A stretch of DNA of 64,000 nt from Paraspadella gotoi. Taxonomy: Eukaryota > Chaetognatha. The DNA lies in contig CM119264.1 of assembly GCA_051294375.1 (NCBI GenBank), forward strand, positions 23,506,858 to 23,570,857, read 5' to 3'. The notes beneath the pieces were generated by a model that saw nothing but the letters and a program-made list of their open reading frames with translations, searched no databases and was not told the origin of the DNA. Position 1 is the first letter of the stretch. Each line of letters opens with the position of its first letter. Position numbers and translations under genes: made by a program. Shown piece by piece: positions 39,389-55,864 of this stretch.

Positions 39389-40446
39389 CTTCTCTTGACA
39401 TGCTTCAGTTTGTTATTCGGGTTTTGTCGCAACGAAAAGCTGCCATATTCTTTGTAATTTTTCAACTACAAAACTAAGAAGGATCAACGAAAGGCAATTT
39501 AGAACTGATTAAGCTTCGATGCCTTTAAACGCGGATGAAGAATGTTATTTACAAAATAAAAAACAATGCGGGAAATACGCCTCATAATGACAGCTTCGGA
39601 TTTTTTATTTCTCAAAAAGTTACAATTATTTGTCGCCGGGCCATATATTCGTAATACAGAACTACAAAGAGGCGTACTAATTATCTAATTTTACTGACAA
39701 ATTCAAATGTTTTAAACAGGATTTAAGTCTTGAATCATGCTTAGGAATTTGGTTTTATTTTACAACTAAAACGACACAAAGTCGACAGAAGCGGATCATG
39801 TGTGGGCAACTCCCCAAGACCTAAACAGGTCTGTAACAACAGCCAAGCAACAATTGATTGACAAAGGGTCAATATCGTCAAAAACTTCCTTTGCAGGAAA
39901 CAAAATATGAGCAACTTCGAGAATTTCAAAGTAGCCTTAAACAAGGCTTTTTTGAACCAAAATACAGTAGTAACGGAATTAATCACTGTCGTTAATGGAT
40001 TAATCGCTTTACCTAGTTGAAAATTAAGCAATAATTGTCAAATGCATACATTACTCGATAACCAATTTGTAACCTCTACGCCTAAAGTGGTAAGTACCTA
40101 TAATAAAATTTAAAAAACAAGGCAAGGAAAAGGGACTAATTTCCTTTAATCGTCTGAAATATCTAAAACAGGTTTCCCTTAAGGAAATTATAATCGCTAA
40201 TTTAAACGAACAAGTCTTGAACAAAACGAACCACAAAAATCAACATCTACAGGAAATAAAGATTATATCAAAAACTGGAAGCGATGAAAACGAAAATTTG
40301 TATCCTTTTTGCTTAAAGGTCATCAAATAAAGAAAATAAACGAAAATCTTTCAGAAAAATTTTACTCCCAAGACAATCGTCACCCGCGAAACTAATTAGA
40401 GTGCATTCTTCGGAATCTACCATCTCCCGGTAGCTGTCTCTGGCTT
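39389..40446. other. Spacer between PAXIP1 and WEE1
   Basis: Contains WEE1 3' UTR and PAXIP1 5' region. The plus strand shows short, interrupted Lys/Asn/Gln-rich open stretches (39780-40330) that suggest an old decayed coding remnant, but no domain is recognisable. Confidence 0.4.
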
Positions 40447-42911
40447 TCATGAAAATGAAACTGAACGATTGGCCTTTCCTCTGCCAATTAATCTCGACGA
40501 TCTTGACATCCCCTTGGCCAAAACGACTGATTTGGGCTTTCCGCCCTTGGGCGAGGGCTTAACGAAGAGCTCCGAGTCGCCGGCACCGACCTTGACGGCG
40601 CCCGCTCCACGCACGGCCAGCTTTGGCGAGGCGCAGGGCGAGTAGCTCCGCGTGGTAGGAGACTGCAGCGCGAACCGCGAGACTTTGGGCGATGGGGAAT
40701 TCCCGGTGGCCTGCTGAAGTTCCTCTAACTGGCGGGCCAAGACTTGATTGCGGAATCGCTCGGCGTTGAGCTCCCGCTTGAGCTGAGCTTTGGTCTTGTT
40801 GACATAAGGGCAAAGCGTAGGATCGTGCGCCAAATCCGCCGAGGAGGGACGCGCCGTCGGATCTGGTCGGATCATCGAGGACAGCAGCTCAGAAAGCCGC
40901 CTGGTGAAGGTGGGCGGCATGGGCGGAAGTTTTCCATCGCGAATCGACTGCCAGGGATCTCCGTTCTTCGGCAAGTCCTCCAGTGTGGCGGCCTGCCACG
41001 CGGTCAAAGAAAGTGCGAACACGTCGGCCTTGGGCAGGTGTTCAGAGTCGTCGAGCAGAATCTCGCGTGGAAGAAAGCGGCAATCGCCGTCCTCGACGCG
41101 AGGGCGCGCCGTTGAAGTCACGTGCCCCAAATCACCGATCTTGTAGGTGACTTTCACGTTGGCGCCGCAAACGTCGTCTTCGTCGTCCGAGTGATCTTCG
41201 AAGGACGGCTCGGCCGAAGGATCCAGAGGGTCGAATGCTGGCTGGAGGCAGAGGAAGATATTGGCAGGCTTGATGTCGAGGTGCACGAGGTTCTGGGCGT
41301 GGATGTACTTTAGCCCCGTAGCAATTTGCAGCAAGATCTGCTTGACTTCCGTCTCGGGAAACGAATCTTTAGAACGGGACTTTCGGGCGATGACCTCGGC
41401 TAAGCTGCCGCCGTTGCAGAACTCGTTCTGGATTAGCATGTGGCCCTCCTCTGCCCAGGCAGAATAGTAACGCACTACGTGAGCGTGCTTGCCCAGCACG
41501 GCATGTGCGTAGACCTCGTTGAGCGCCGTTTGCTCGTAGGCGCTACCGGCGACTGGACGGATGCTGCGCTTGATAGCGTAGGTGCAGCCGTCGAGGCGGT
41601 TGATGCAGCGAAAGACGCTGCCGAACTGGCCAGAACCCAACTTGCAGACTTCGTGGAACTCGCTCTCATAACGGGAGACGGCGCCTGCGGAGAGCGTCGA
41701 ATTGGCGCTCGAGTTGCGGCCGCGAGGGCGCGTAGTCGCCTCCTCGGCCGATGAGGGAACGGCGAGGCGCTTGGCCGAAGGACCGCGGTTGAGGACGCTT
41801 TCGGCGAGGGCGTCTTCGTCATCGCTGTCGACAGCTCCGCCCTCCATGTCCTCGTCCGAGTCTGGCCCCGCAGAGGACGAGAGCGAGGAACGAACCTCAA
41901 GGTCGCGTTTGCGACTCTTTCTGACTTCGGCGGCGAATGAAGCAGAGGCGTCGCTAGTAGGATTGTCGGCGTCGTTGGTGGAATCGTCGGCGGCGTCGTG
42001 GACAGGCGTTACCGAGAACCTTTAAGTTGAGAACATAGTATATTTTTGATTGATTCTAATCGTGAAAAAAAAAAACAATTGAATTACATAACTGAAAATG
42101 ATATTTTATAATGAAGAATAAAAATACTTAAAAAAAAATTAAAGGGACGTCTAGCAAACCTGGAGATGGCCTTGATGGCCTGAGGCGTGAAAGGATTGAC
42201 ATTAGCGGGTCGCGGTCGCTCGCGAGACCAGACAGGAACAGGGCGAATCCGGACGGAGTTGATTGTCGGCGTCGGCGGCGGGAAGGAGGGAACAGGGCGG
42301 GGCGAAGTCGGGGGCGAGGAGCAGGGCGAAATGGGTACGCTTCGCAAAGGCGGGGAGGATGAAAGACCGCGGTCGGGAGGCGGGCCCTTTTTTTCTTCTG
42401 CTTTGGACATACGACGAAGAAGGCTCTTGGGCGTGTGGGGCGTATCGAAAAGGCGCAATGCGCGGAGTTGCTTGCAGTGGGGTGGGGTGGTGTTATCAGC
42501 GTCCATGGGCCGGGCCGAATCATGGCCGTTAGCTAAAATGTAGGGCGGTGAAAAGCCGGAGGCGCCTGTCGAGCGAGCCGCCTCGAATCCTTGCGAGGAA
42601 CCACTCGTTTCGTCGTCTGCGACGTAATCTGTGCCGTAAGTGGCGTCGTCTGCGCGGCGCGCGTTCTTCGGGGTTCCGTCCGTGGTGTTGGCTTCGCCAC
42701 TGGATGAATGCCCGGAATCCTCCTCCCCGACGTCGACGCCGCGTTTGGGCGACGATGGTAATGCCGACGAGGATCGCGACGTGCTCGGGAAGAGAGTCCG
42801 CACGTTGAGCGAGTTTTGATTGGTATCCATTTCGTAGCGGAACTTTTGCCCGAAAAAGCAGGACGAACGCTTGCGAGGGCTCATCGGAGGACTTCCAGGT
42901 ACGTCTTCCAT
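40447..42911 (-). CDS. WEE1: WEE1 kinase (CDK1 Tyr15 inhibitory kinase)
   Basis: Two exons, 42160-42911 and 40447-42019, joined AG/G at phase 2; 774 residues (human WEE1 is about 646). WEE1 phosphorylates CDK1 on Tyr15 and holds cells before mitosis. The N-terminal region carries the conserved LRLFDTPHTPKSLL motif (cyclin-docking RxL and CDK-site context) and NPFTP just before the junction. Kinase domain, about residues 366-650: Gly loop GSGQFGSV, catalytic Lys in YAIKRS, the WEE1-type loop HLDIKPANIF, and DLG in KIGDLGHV, in place of DFG as is usual for the WEE family. An acidic insert (DHSDDEDD) lies before DLG. A C-terminal coiled segment (QLKRELNAERFRNQVL) and the terminal SRLIG..NRSVS match vertebrate WEE1. 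Only one intron, while neighbours are intron-rich. The ATG at 42911 opens the long frame. Confidence 0.97.
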
Positions 42912-44065
42912 GACTAGCAGCGTAATGCGTAAGATTTAAACCGTTTTCTTAAGTTCGAATCGATTGTATTCGTTACGCGCAATCATGGCGCGACCTGCAA
43001 TAGGAAAAGTAAAAAAATATACGAAACATTAAATTATAAACGGAAATCATGCGTCTCCAAACGAGACTCTCGGTAGAGGTTATAATTATTTAAACATCGA
43101 GTGACGAAATAATTACAGGTAAAAACAACGAATAACACTGACAAGGAGCGGCATCAAGTCTAACAAAACATGTTCAACAAATAAATTAGAAATACTAGGT
43201 AAAATAGATAAATTTCTTTAAAAATTCGACGTTAAAAAAATTGTTCTCCCCGAAGGGGAAACCGCCGCGTTGCTGAATGACTTTTGATTAACAATGTTGA
43301 TTGGTTGGTTACAAAATCTCTTCTCGTTGATTGGACGACTTGAAAAATTTGTTTTCCATTGTAATGTGGCGTCGTCGTCATCCTTTCCTCTTTCGCCGGG
43401 AGGTGCTGCCCTCTGATGAGGCCAGTACATAACGATTAAAATACAAAGAGAAATTAGCTTGTTATTTTGTTTCACATTTCGGATATTCAGTAAATAAATT
43501 ATATTCCAAATAAGGATTAACTTTTTTGCGTTACGTGGATCTTTGATTCTTCAGTTTATTGTTTTGATTTGTTTTTATGGGTCAATGACTTTTACCTATT
43601 TATATTCAATAACCAAGATAACAGACCAATGATTGCTTGAGATATGGCTTTGTTCTCCTGAAAGGGAAATAAAACCTTAAAGGGAAATAACCTGACGAGG
43701 TGAATTATTTTGTGGTTATCCGTTGCTTTTACAAGAGTTATAAATAAACGATAGGAACCTTTAATTAGCATTTTAGGTTATCTTTGTGTTGGATTGTCAC
43801 GATGGGTTCATGTTTCAGTTCGCGAAAGACATATTTCGCAATGCATCAATTCTTTTGGCTGATGCAATACGACGACACGGGATAAAAATACTATAAAAGG
43901 ATTTTTGTAGTCTCTTTTCTATTGTTTTTTATGTTCTCTTGCAGCAAGTATGTTTTTTTAAGTTTTTTGGGATGAAATACTCGGCAAACAATACAAACTT
44001 ATTAAGAACAATGGATCAAACAATTTAATCAATCGTCACCTAGCCTTAAAACTATAAGTGACATC
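42912..44065. promoter_or_regulatory. Divergent WEE1/GTPBP1 promoter region
   Basis: 1,154 bases between two head-to-head start codons. Two ATTGG motifs (inverted CCAAT) at 43300-43304 and 43330-43334 sit 30 bases apart in a GC-richer patch (43230-43430). Paired CCAAT boxes about 30 bases apart are typical of NF-Y-bound cell-cycle promoters. Use by these genes is inference. Confidence 0.5.
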
Positions 44066-45823
44066 ATGGCTGGAATGCTGGAGGATATGGAATGCCAGGG
44101 ATCCCTCGGGACGCCCGGCAACATGCCCGCGTTGGCCGGCGGTTTGTTTCAACCACAACACCTAAGCTCAACGCCAAATTCCGAAGTGATCAATAACAAC
44201 GCCAACGGAGAGCAAACTCCCAACGCTTCATTTATGTCCGTAGATCCACTTGGTGAGTGAAAAAACATGGTAAAATTAATGACTTATCTGAGAAATCAAT
44301 AGAAAGAAAATATCTTAATCAGCGCTAAAAACGGCTCTAGTCAGCCCGGATGAAGAAACATTCGAGGCACTTCGAGTGAAATTGGAAGCTCTGCTGAAAA
44401 GCGGTCAAGGGGAAACCATATACGAAGTTGGTGTCGGGACGTCCGGGAGCGAGCCGGGATTGGCTGGGGTAAATTCGACATTTGAATTGTTTTATTATTA
44501 ATAATATTATATTGTTAATGGTAATAATAATAGGAAGAACTAGATGCTTCGATCGCAACTCTTCAATCACTTGCCGTCGCTTGCGACGCCGACTGTCGCC
44601 TATTGAGAAAGCGAGTCACTAATGGAGACAAAGAAATCGCTCAGTTTCTAATTAGAAAGAAAATGGACGACACAGATTTCATGGAGGTTAAAGGAGTTTT
44701 TTTGTGTAAGACCAACTCATCCAGTATTTAAATCTGAAAATATTGCGGAACTCCCTCAGGTTCGTGTGGCTGTGGTTGGTAACGTCGACGCTGGGAAATC
44801 GACTTTGCTTGGGGTTTTGACGCACGGGATCTTGGACAACGGAAGAGGGCTGGCGAGGCTCAAGTTGTTTCGGCACAAGCACGAGGCCGACTCGGGGAGG
44901 TAAGAATGACTTCAAATTTAGTCCTGGAGTTTAAACGGTTAACTTCAAAAGTTTCTTTATTTCGAAAAAAAAAGAGAAGAGCAATATTTTTTTAACTCCC
45001 GACAGAACATCTTCAGTCGGTAACGATATCTTGGGATTTGACGCCGCTGGAAATGTCGTCAATGAATGTGACTCCCACGGTGGCATCCAGGATTGGACGG
45101 CGATTTGTCAAAAAGCGGCGAAGGTGATTCCTTTAAATTTAAGATCGACTGGCTTTTTTCATCCTAAACAATGTAAACATTTCAACAATGTTGCTTCTTG
45201 AAAGGTGATCACATTCATTGATCTGGCGGGTCACGAGAAGTATTTAAAGACCACTATTTTCGGGATGACGGGTCACGCCCCCGACTTTTGCATGCTGATG
45301 GTGGGCGCCAACGCCGGTGTCATTGGGATGTGCAAGGAGCATCTCGGACTCGCTTTGGCGCTTTCAGTTCCGGTTTTCGTCGTTGTCACCAAAATTGGTA
45401 AATGGTGCTCATTCTTTTCTTTTTTATAACACCATGAACCTTGTGTATTTTTTTTTCGGATGCTCCCCTTTATTTGGTCGATGTCTCAGTTAAAACATCG
45501 AATTATGGAATGTGCAAAACAAAAATTATTTCTGTTCCCTCTTAGCTCTAAACTAGAGTTACTCAAGCACCACAATGACCAAAAGTGCTACAACTACCAC
45601 AATGACTGCAGCAAGCACAACCACTACAACGACCACAACCACCGGAACTACCCCAACCATAAAAACAAGAACCTTAACAACAAACAACAAAACAATTACA
45701 ATGAGAACAACTACTACCATTATAACTATCACAACAACTATCATAACCACCACAACAACTACAGCACTTACTATTACAGCAAAACTTTTTTCCTCTTCTA
45801 GAAATTAAAACCACAGATAACGA

Positions 45824-45867
<44 letters not shown>

Positions 45868-48204
45868 ATAATTGCATTCAACGACAATGTAATGTATAAA
45901 GATTAGGACCTCGCCTTATCAGTGAAATGTCAACCACAACTACTAAATTATATGTCAAAACTAAAGCTAAACACGTTTTATTCTTAAGAAAAATTTACTC
46001 ATTTATAATCTTGTTAATAATAAAATAACCATTGCCTGGCCAAAAATACGGGCAAGATAGCTTTTTATTTAAATGAATAAATAATCTTTATATTCTTTGT
46101 ACCAATTTCATAATATAGTAAAATTTATCATGTCTCATGAACTAATTAGCTAAATTAACCCGATCAGATTCGACATTTTTTGCCAAAACATGTTTTCTTT
46201 ATCTCCGCTCAGACATGTGCCCTCCCAATGTTCTGCAAAGCACTCTCAAATTGCTGCAAAAAATTCTGCGGTCTCCCGGCTGCAGAAAGCTGCCCATTCT
46301 AGTGCAGACTAGCGACGACGTCGTCATGACGGCGACCAACTTCACGACCGAAAGGTAAACGTCGCCTTTGACTATTGACTCAATGTCATCGAGATCAGTT
46401 GAATGGTTTTGAGTGGATGACTTTTTTTTTCCTATTCCCCTCCTTTCTTTATTTAGGATTTGCCCGATTTTTCAAGTTTCTAACGTGACAGGCGAAAACC
46501 TGGATTTGCTTCGTCAGTTTCTCAACATTCTCACAACGAGGCTCAATTACGACGAAAACGACGCCGCTGAATTTCAGATCGACGACACCTACACTGTCCC
46601 AGGTTTCATCGCCATTTTGTCAAACGTTAGTTAGTCACTGCTTTATTATAGTTAATCGTATTATTTCTTTTACTTGACAATGCAGGCGTGGGAACCGTAG
46701 TCTCGGGAACCACGATGAAAGGAACTATCGCCTGCAACGATACCCTCTTGCTGGGACCCGATCCGCTGGGGCATTTTCAACCTCTCTCCGTGAAAAGCAT
46801 CCACCGTAAAAGGCTGCCAGTCACCGAAGTCAGAGGAGGACAGAGCGCCTCCTTTGCTCTCAAAAAGGTTGGTTCGTCGTAACGAGAGTGTAATTTTGCG
46901 TTTGCTTGTTAGTGATTACTTAAACCGTTGCATTTTTTAGCAAGTCAAGCGCACTGCTATTAGGAAGGGTATGGTGCTAGTCTCTCCACACACGCTGCCG
47001 CGAGCGTGTTGGGAGTTCGAGGGGGAGCTGCTTGTCTTGCATCATCCGACGACGATATCGGCTAATTATCAGGTTTTTAATATTTTATTGGTCTTTTATG
47101 AAATTGTTATGACGGTCTTTCGGTTCGTTTCCTTTGAATTTAGAGACAATAGAAAAAGAAAATTGTTTTGTTTTGTTTACATACAACAAAAATTTAATTA
47201 GCGCTGATGAAGGCTGACAATCTTGCCCATGTACGTTTTCTCTTTGTGAATTAAATTTCTCTGTATGCAAACAAAACAATACAAATTCTTTTTCTCTTGT
47301 TTTAAAAAAGAAACTATTTTTGGAGTGACAAAAATTAAAAGTAAATAAAGATTGATTGATTAAATTTTCCTGTCGCATCATCTTCACCCCCCACACTTCT
47401 TTTTTTGCCCTTCAGGCGATGCTTCATTGCGGCTCAATCCGTCAAACAGCCTCCATAGTGACGATGTCAGTTGATCACATGCGGACGGGCGACAAGGCGA
47501 CGGTTCGATTCCGTTTCCTAAAAAATCCCGAATATCTCCACGAGGGACAAAGGCTCGTGTTTAGGGAAGGAAGGACGAAGGCTATCGGGTAATGAGAAAT
47601 TCTAAATATATATCGACAAGAACCAGTTCAAGGAAAAAACCAAGCGATGAAATTTTCGTTAAATCCTTTTTTTTTTTAAATTTCATTTTAGCTCTGTGAT
47701 AAAGCTTTTGCACGACGTGAAAGGCGCGCCTCTACACACGTCGAAACGCAAGCACCACACACGAAAGTACGCTGCCGGCGCGAGCGGAGGCGTTAAGTCG
47801 GGCGAAAGTTCCGAGTCGAGGTGAGCGTCGATCGATTAAGTAATCAATCACTGGCTTGATCAATGAATCGTTCAAGCAATCATCCTATAAATGAATAAAT
47901 CCGCTGTCCAACTGTCTTCTGTCAAAATTTGGTTTTTCTTCCATTTTCTTTTTTAACGTTTTCATATTAGGAGGCAATGAAAGGTTAGTTTTCTTCGGGA
48001 TTCCTGTAAGAAACTAAGCATCAAGTATATCGCAGCAAAAGTATACTAATAACGTATAATTATGCTTATAGGTCAACTGGCAAGAGAGGGGCCGGCCGAC
48101 GGAAGAAGAACCGAGTGACTGAGGGAGGCGGAGTAGGAAGTGGAGTAAGCGGAGGTGGGGGCGGTCATGGCGGCGGTTCACCCGAAGCACCGATGCAAAC
48201 ATGA
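44066..48204 (+). CDS. GTPBP1: GTPBP1, EF-Tu/Hsp-type GTP-binding protein
   Basis: Thirteen exons, all in phase, 657 residues (human 669): 44066-44252, 44323-44468, 44534-44686, 44760-44899, 45006-45123, 45205-45397, 46213-46354, 46457-46602, 46686-46867, 46941-47072, 47416-47588, 47692-47820, 48072-48204. GTPBP1 is a translational GTPase related to eEF1A that interacts with tRNA and mRNA and is linked to exosome-mediated mRNA decay and to rescue of stalled translation in mammals. G1 GNVDAGKS (near residue 170), G3 DLAGHE (about 254-259) and G4 TKID split over the 45397/46213 junction are all present. The switch region [13 protein letters not shown] and the beta-barrel domains ([42 protein letters not shown]) are intact. 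The basic Gly-rich tail is diverged. The largest intron (45398-46212) holds an ACN-rich repeat, an AAAG microsatellite and a family C repeat. Confidence 0.97.
45555..45800 (+). repeat. Degenerate ACN (ACA/ACC/ACT) trinucleotide repeat
   Basis: About 245 bases of interrupted ACN triplets in a GTPBP1 intron. Its plus-strand translation is a Thr-rich string, but it lies in an intron and interrupts a conserved GTPase domain, so it is not coding. The same texture is exonised in the GPCR at 58516. Confidence 0.8.
45822..45868. repeat. (AAAG)n microsatellite
   Basis: About twelve AAAG units. Confidence 0.97.
46030..46116 (+). repeat. Dispersed repeat family C, copy 3
   Basis: GGGCAAGATAGCTTTTTATT, then a TTTATATTCTTTGTACCAA tail, as in the copy at 21371. 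It lies in the GTPBP1 intron upstream of exon 7. Confidence 0.7.
47150..47300 (+). repeat. Foldback with a degenerate hammerhead-like core
   Basis: Arms of about 50 bases (47150-47200 and 47249-47300) are imperfect reverse complements. Between them lies CGCTGATGAAGGCTGACAAT...GCCCATGTACG, which resembles the hammerhead-like element at 48961-49011 but lacks the GAAA box. In the last large intron of GTPBP1. Confidence 0.55.
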
Positions 48205-48781
48205 TAGATCGTCGTTTGCTTTCATTTCATTCCCGCCATTTCCATGGGAACGTATATTATATATTATATATTATAATTCGTTTAAGTCGCTCTTTCGCTG
48301 TTCTGTATTTTTGTTTCCTTCTTTTTCGTTTTTCTTTGGTTTTTCGTTTTATCCAGGTTTTAGCGTATTCGACCTTCGTCATGAATTCGTCCCCATTTTC
48401 ATGACCCTCCTTCACGGTAGTTGTCTTTTCGGTTCTAGTTATGTCACGTTTAGTGTCACGCTTTGTGATGCTCTGTCATTCGCTCTTTCATGAGACTTCA
48501 TTATTTCAAGATATATTTTGAGTTAAAAACGTATAAATATTATAAGTCTGGTTGTGAAAAACCAGATAATACGAGAAAAGCTAGAAGAAACTAAAACTAT
48601 ACAGAATGGCAAAAATTAGATTGTTATGCCTTTGTGAGAAGTTGTGAAATTAAAGGTTAAGATTTGAAATTTATTAAAAAGTTATGGTTATTTCATACAG
48701 TTCTTGAAGAACTCTCACCACAGCTTCTCGAATCTCGATCTAATACATGCCTGTTGCCCATCTGTATAATTTTACAGTAAA

Positions 48782-48787
48782 AATAAA
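48782..48787 (+). promoter_or_regulatory. Candidate polyadenylation signal for GTPBP1
   Basis: AATAAA about 580 bases after the stop codon. Confidence 0.5.
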
Positions 48788-48950
48788 GATGATAAACTCA
48801 AAAAAACCTAAATTTGTTTTTAGTCTTCTGATTTTGATGAAAATGAGAACAGTCAATAACTGTATCGCCGTTAACAATGACTATTTCATCTCATTAAATG
48901 TCTCGTCTATTTATTGAACTATGTTTTTAATTGATTACTATTGACAGTTT

Positions 48951-49025
48951 ATAAGCTAAACAAAACGGACATATTTCGGCTTTAGTTGCAAGCCTTCTTC
49001 AGCGTTAAACAATTTGTGAATTTTG
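48951..49025 (-). ncRNA. Hammerhead ribozyme-like element
   Basis: On the minus strand the order is CTGAAGA (49002-48996), a helix II candidate GGCTT/AAGCC with a short loop, GAAA, then GTC. These are the conserved hammerhead boxes (CUGANGA, GAAA, UH). One extra A precedes helix II, helix III would be only about two base pairs, and four base pairs of helix I (AACG/CGTT) can form. An 8-base direct repeat GACAGTTT flanks it (48943-48950 and 49026-49033), consistent with a target duplication. Similar short motifs occur in Penelope-like retroelements (family knowledge). Activity is untested. Confidence 0.45.
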
Positions 49026-49046
49026 GACAGTTTTTTGTGTGAAAGA

Positions 49047-49103
<57 letters not shown>

Positions 49104-49932
49104 CAGAGAGAGAGAAAAATAATACATTTCAAATGTACAACAAATAAAGTTTTAAACTAAATAAACAGTTATTAACAATTAAATAAATAAATAATTTTGA
49201 GTGGAGGTGAAAATGAAATGTGAAAGTGAGAAAATAAAAAAAATTCGTTGTAAAACAAAAACCATTTTGCCTCAATACATAGAACAACGAAAAGAAAGGT
49301 TATTACCAATAAGCTAAACAAAAAAATGTACTCGAGCTCAATGGTTTATGGTAACCTACACTACAAAATTAAAAACAAATCTAAAAACAAAATTGTTTTT
49401 TGACAAAAAGTATGAGAGTGACATATGTCTATGAGATCCCCAAAATAGCTCATATTCAAAGTGTTACGCCGTAGTAACTTCATTTATCACTACATAAATA
49501 AGAAACATTTACAATAGACAACTAAAAATATTTAGACTAAGTATTGTAGATACTAGAAGGTAAGTTTGAAATATTATTCAAAGTTAAGTAACCTCAAAAA
49601 TTTTTCGTGAATCAAAATGAGTCATTATCTTTCTTTTTCCATTCATATTGACACGCTCTCAAGCCAATTGACCAATCTAATGCAATTGGAGAAGATCCTT
49701 TGCATCACAATGGATGTTTTTCCGTTAATCTCCAAACACTCGACTAGAAAATATCCTTCTGGCTTCTCTTCTTAAAGCTAAAAAAAGGAAAAAATACTTT
49801 AACAAAAAAAATTGTCGATAAAATTTGATTATTTGGTTCAAATATCAACTGGTATGTTAAATTTAAAATTATATAGATCATGATAATTTTTTTGCTAAGG
49901 TAATCTATTACTATAATTTTCAAGGGCCGATA

Positions 49933-53774
<3,842 letters not shown>

Positions 53775-55864
53775 TTCAGTCACTTGAATTTTGGGTGAAA
53801 ATTCTCATTCTGTTTAAAAATTGAGGGTTTTTCTTTTAAAAAATTTCCGTCTTACCTGTGCAAAAGAATGCAAAGAATTTTAATATCATCTCAATAATAA
53901 ATTAATATTATAAGTTTTAAAGTTGAATTTTGTTTCGGTAAAATTTCACTTTCGCCGACCGGGGTTTTGGCGTCTTTTGAAAAAAACTATTTAAAAATAC
54001 ATATTATTCCAAAAAATAGAAAAATTAATGAACCAATTAATTTATCAATCAATCAACTAATAAATCAATTTATTTATCATTCAATGTTAAAAGAACTAAA
54101 TAATTAATTAATCAATCAATTAAACAATGTCAGTGTTATGATTATCGTCATCGCCATCATCGTCGTTACTTTTGTCCTGGTCGGTGACCTGACAAAAAGA
54201 CCTAAAACAAATAGGTTTGTTAATACCTGATATGAATTTCATTTAATTAAATAACTCGTTAATTAATCAATCAATCATTCAATTAATCATGACGGTGTTA
54301 TGGTCGTCGTCATCATCATCATCATGGTCGTCGTTTCTTTGTCACAACGAAAAGACGAAAAGTTTGAGCAAACAAAGCCGGAACTGATCATTTAATCAAC
54401 TATTTAATAATGATGTAAGTAAATTGCCATCTGCTGTTGGTCCCTTTTTCTCCAAGATGTGTGTAGATCGGAAAATTACAGGCGCAAACCACGCTCGAAG
54501 CGCGTGATCTATTTAAAATACCCCGGAGAAGAATATGATCACATCCAAGAGGAGAATTACGTAATTAAGAACCATACATTTTTTCCGCCACTACTAGAGG
54601 CTCTAGATAACTGTTTCTACTACTTTACTATTCGTGTCAGAAAACTGTGCATAAATACGCAAAGTTACATCGAAGGGTAATTCATTCGAATAATAAAAAA
54701 ACATTCGAAAAAGATCTCGCGATTGCATGCAAATGACAAGCAAAAAGCGCGAGATTATCTTTTTTTTTCTTTTAAAAATACCAAAATTACATGCTAACGC
54801 TCGCAGTAATACAGAATATAGATTCGAAAGATTAAAATTTCTCTGGTAATTATAAAGTAAAACGGATGACGTCATGTATGTTTAGTTAAATTTATATCAC
54901 CTTTGATAGCCAAGCAAGTTGATTTATAAGTATTTTTTATACTTCCATTTTAGTCAATTACGTACAAGCGCGGAAAAAAATCAGTTTTAAAGTTTTCTGA
55001 TGATGAAATGAGCAAAGTCTTGGCTTTCCGAGGAGTAAAACGAGAAAGCCATATGTAAACTCAACGTAGACAGTTAAAAATACACTGACGGTGAATAGGA
55101 TTACATCTACGTTACGTGCGTAGACCACAATCAGGCATCATGGTTCGCACTGGTTCACGTGCAAAGGAAAAATGTATGTAAAATCATCTAAAAGTTTATG
55201 AGTGACAATCCATATGACAAACCGTGTATGATATGCATTCTAAAAGAAGTTCAGCAATAGCTGAATAATAATAAAATTAAATAAAAAATATATCTTTTAA
55301 CAGGGTAACAGGAAGACATGCAATAGAAGGATATTAACTAACAACATTAGGCTCTACCTTCCGAAGGACGAAATCGAGAGTGCAGCTTAGTTTTTCTATT
55401 CAACTTCTACCAAAAGGGTTTGCCTTGTCACTGACACAAACAACATTCATGACTAGTTTCCAATGAGGTGAGTTTCAGTATTCGAGACGTCGGTCAAACT
55501 GCTCTAAGAGTTAGTAATGTAAACATGAGGAATAAAAAACGCATCAGTACTACACAGAAAATTTGAAATTACTCGAACGGTTGTTATGAAGAAAAAATGC
55601 ATATTTCGAGCTTATCGTTCACTAATAAGGATATTGGTCCGATTCGGATCGACACTGGCGAGTCATATCGGGCTTATAAAAAATAGTTTATGGATTGCAT
55701 ATTTATAAATATCGAAAATATTAGCCCCGACTGACTCCGGTAGTTCATAAAAGATAAAGATCTTCTACAGGAGTTCTAAGTAGGATGAGAAATGGGAACC
55801 CGGAAATGGGGAAAGGGGAGTGAGGTACGCCTAGTTAATCCTGGTCAATCTTTCTTTCATTCTC
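53775..55864. other. Intergenic region, no gene supported
   Basis: A candidate AATAAA for the upstream gene lies at 53896-53901. AATCAATCAATTAATTAA-type repeats and GTCATC runs occupy 54030-54350. Short open frames (54459-54680) show no domain or conservation. 54.9-55.8 kb is AT-rich with no recognised feature. Confidence 0.55.

Larger units (their letters stand above)
48205..49932. other. Intergenic region after GTPBP1
   Basis: 3' UTR of GTPBP1, a hammerhead-like element, a (GA)n microsatellite at about 49048-49118, and AT-rich DNA. AATAAGCTAAACAAAA recurs at about 48951 and 49309. No gene seen. Confidence 0.6.
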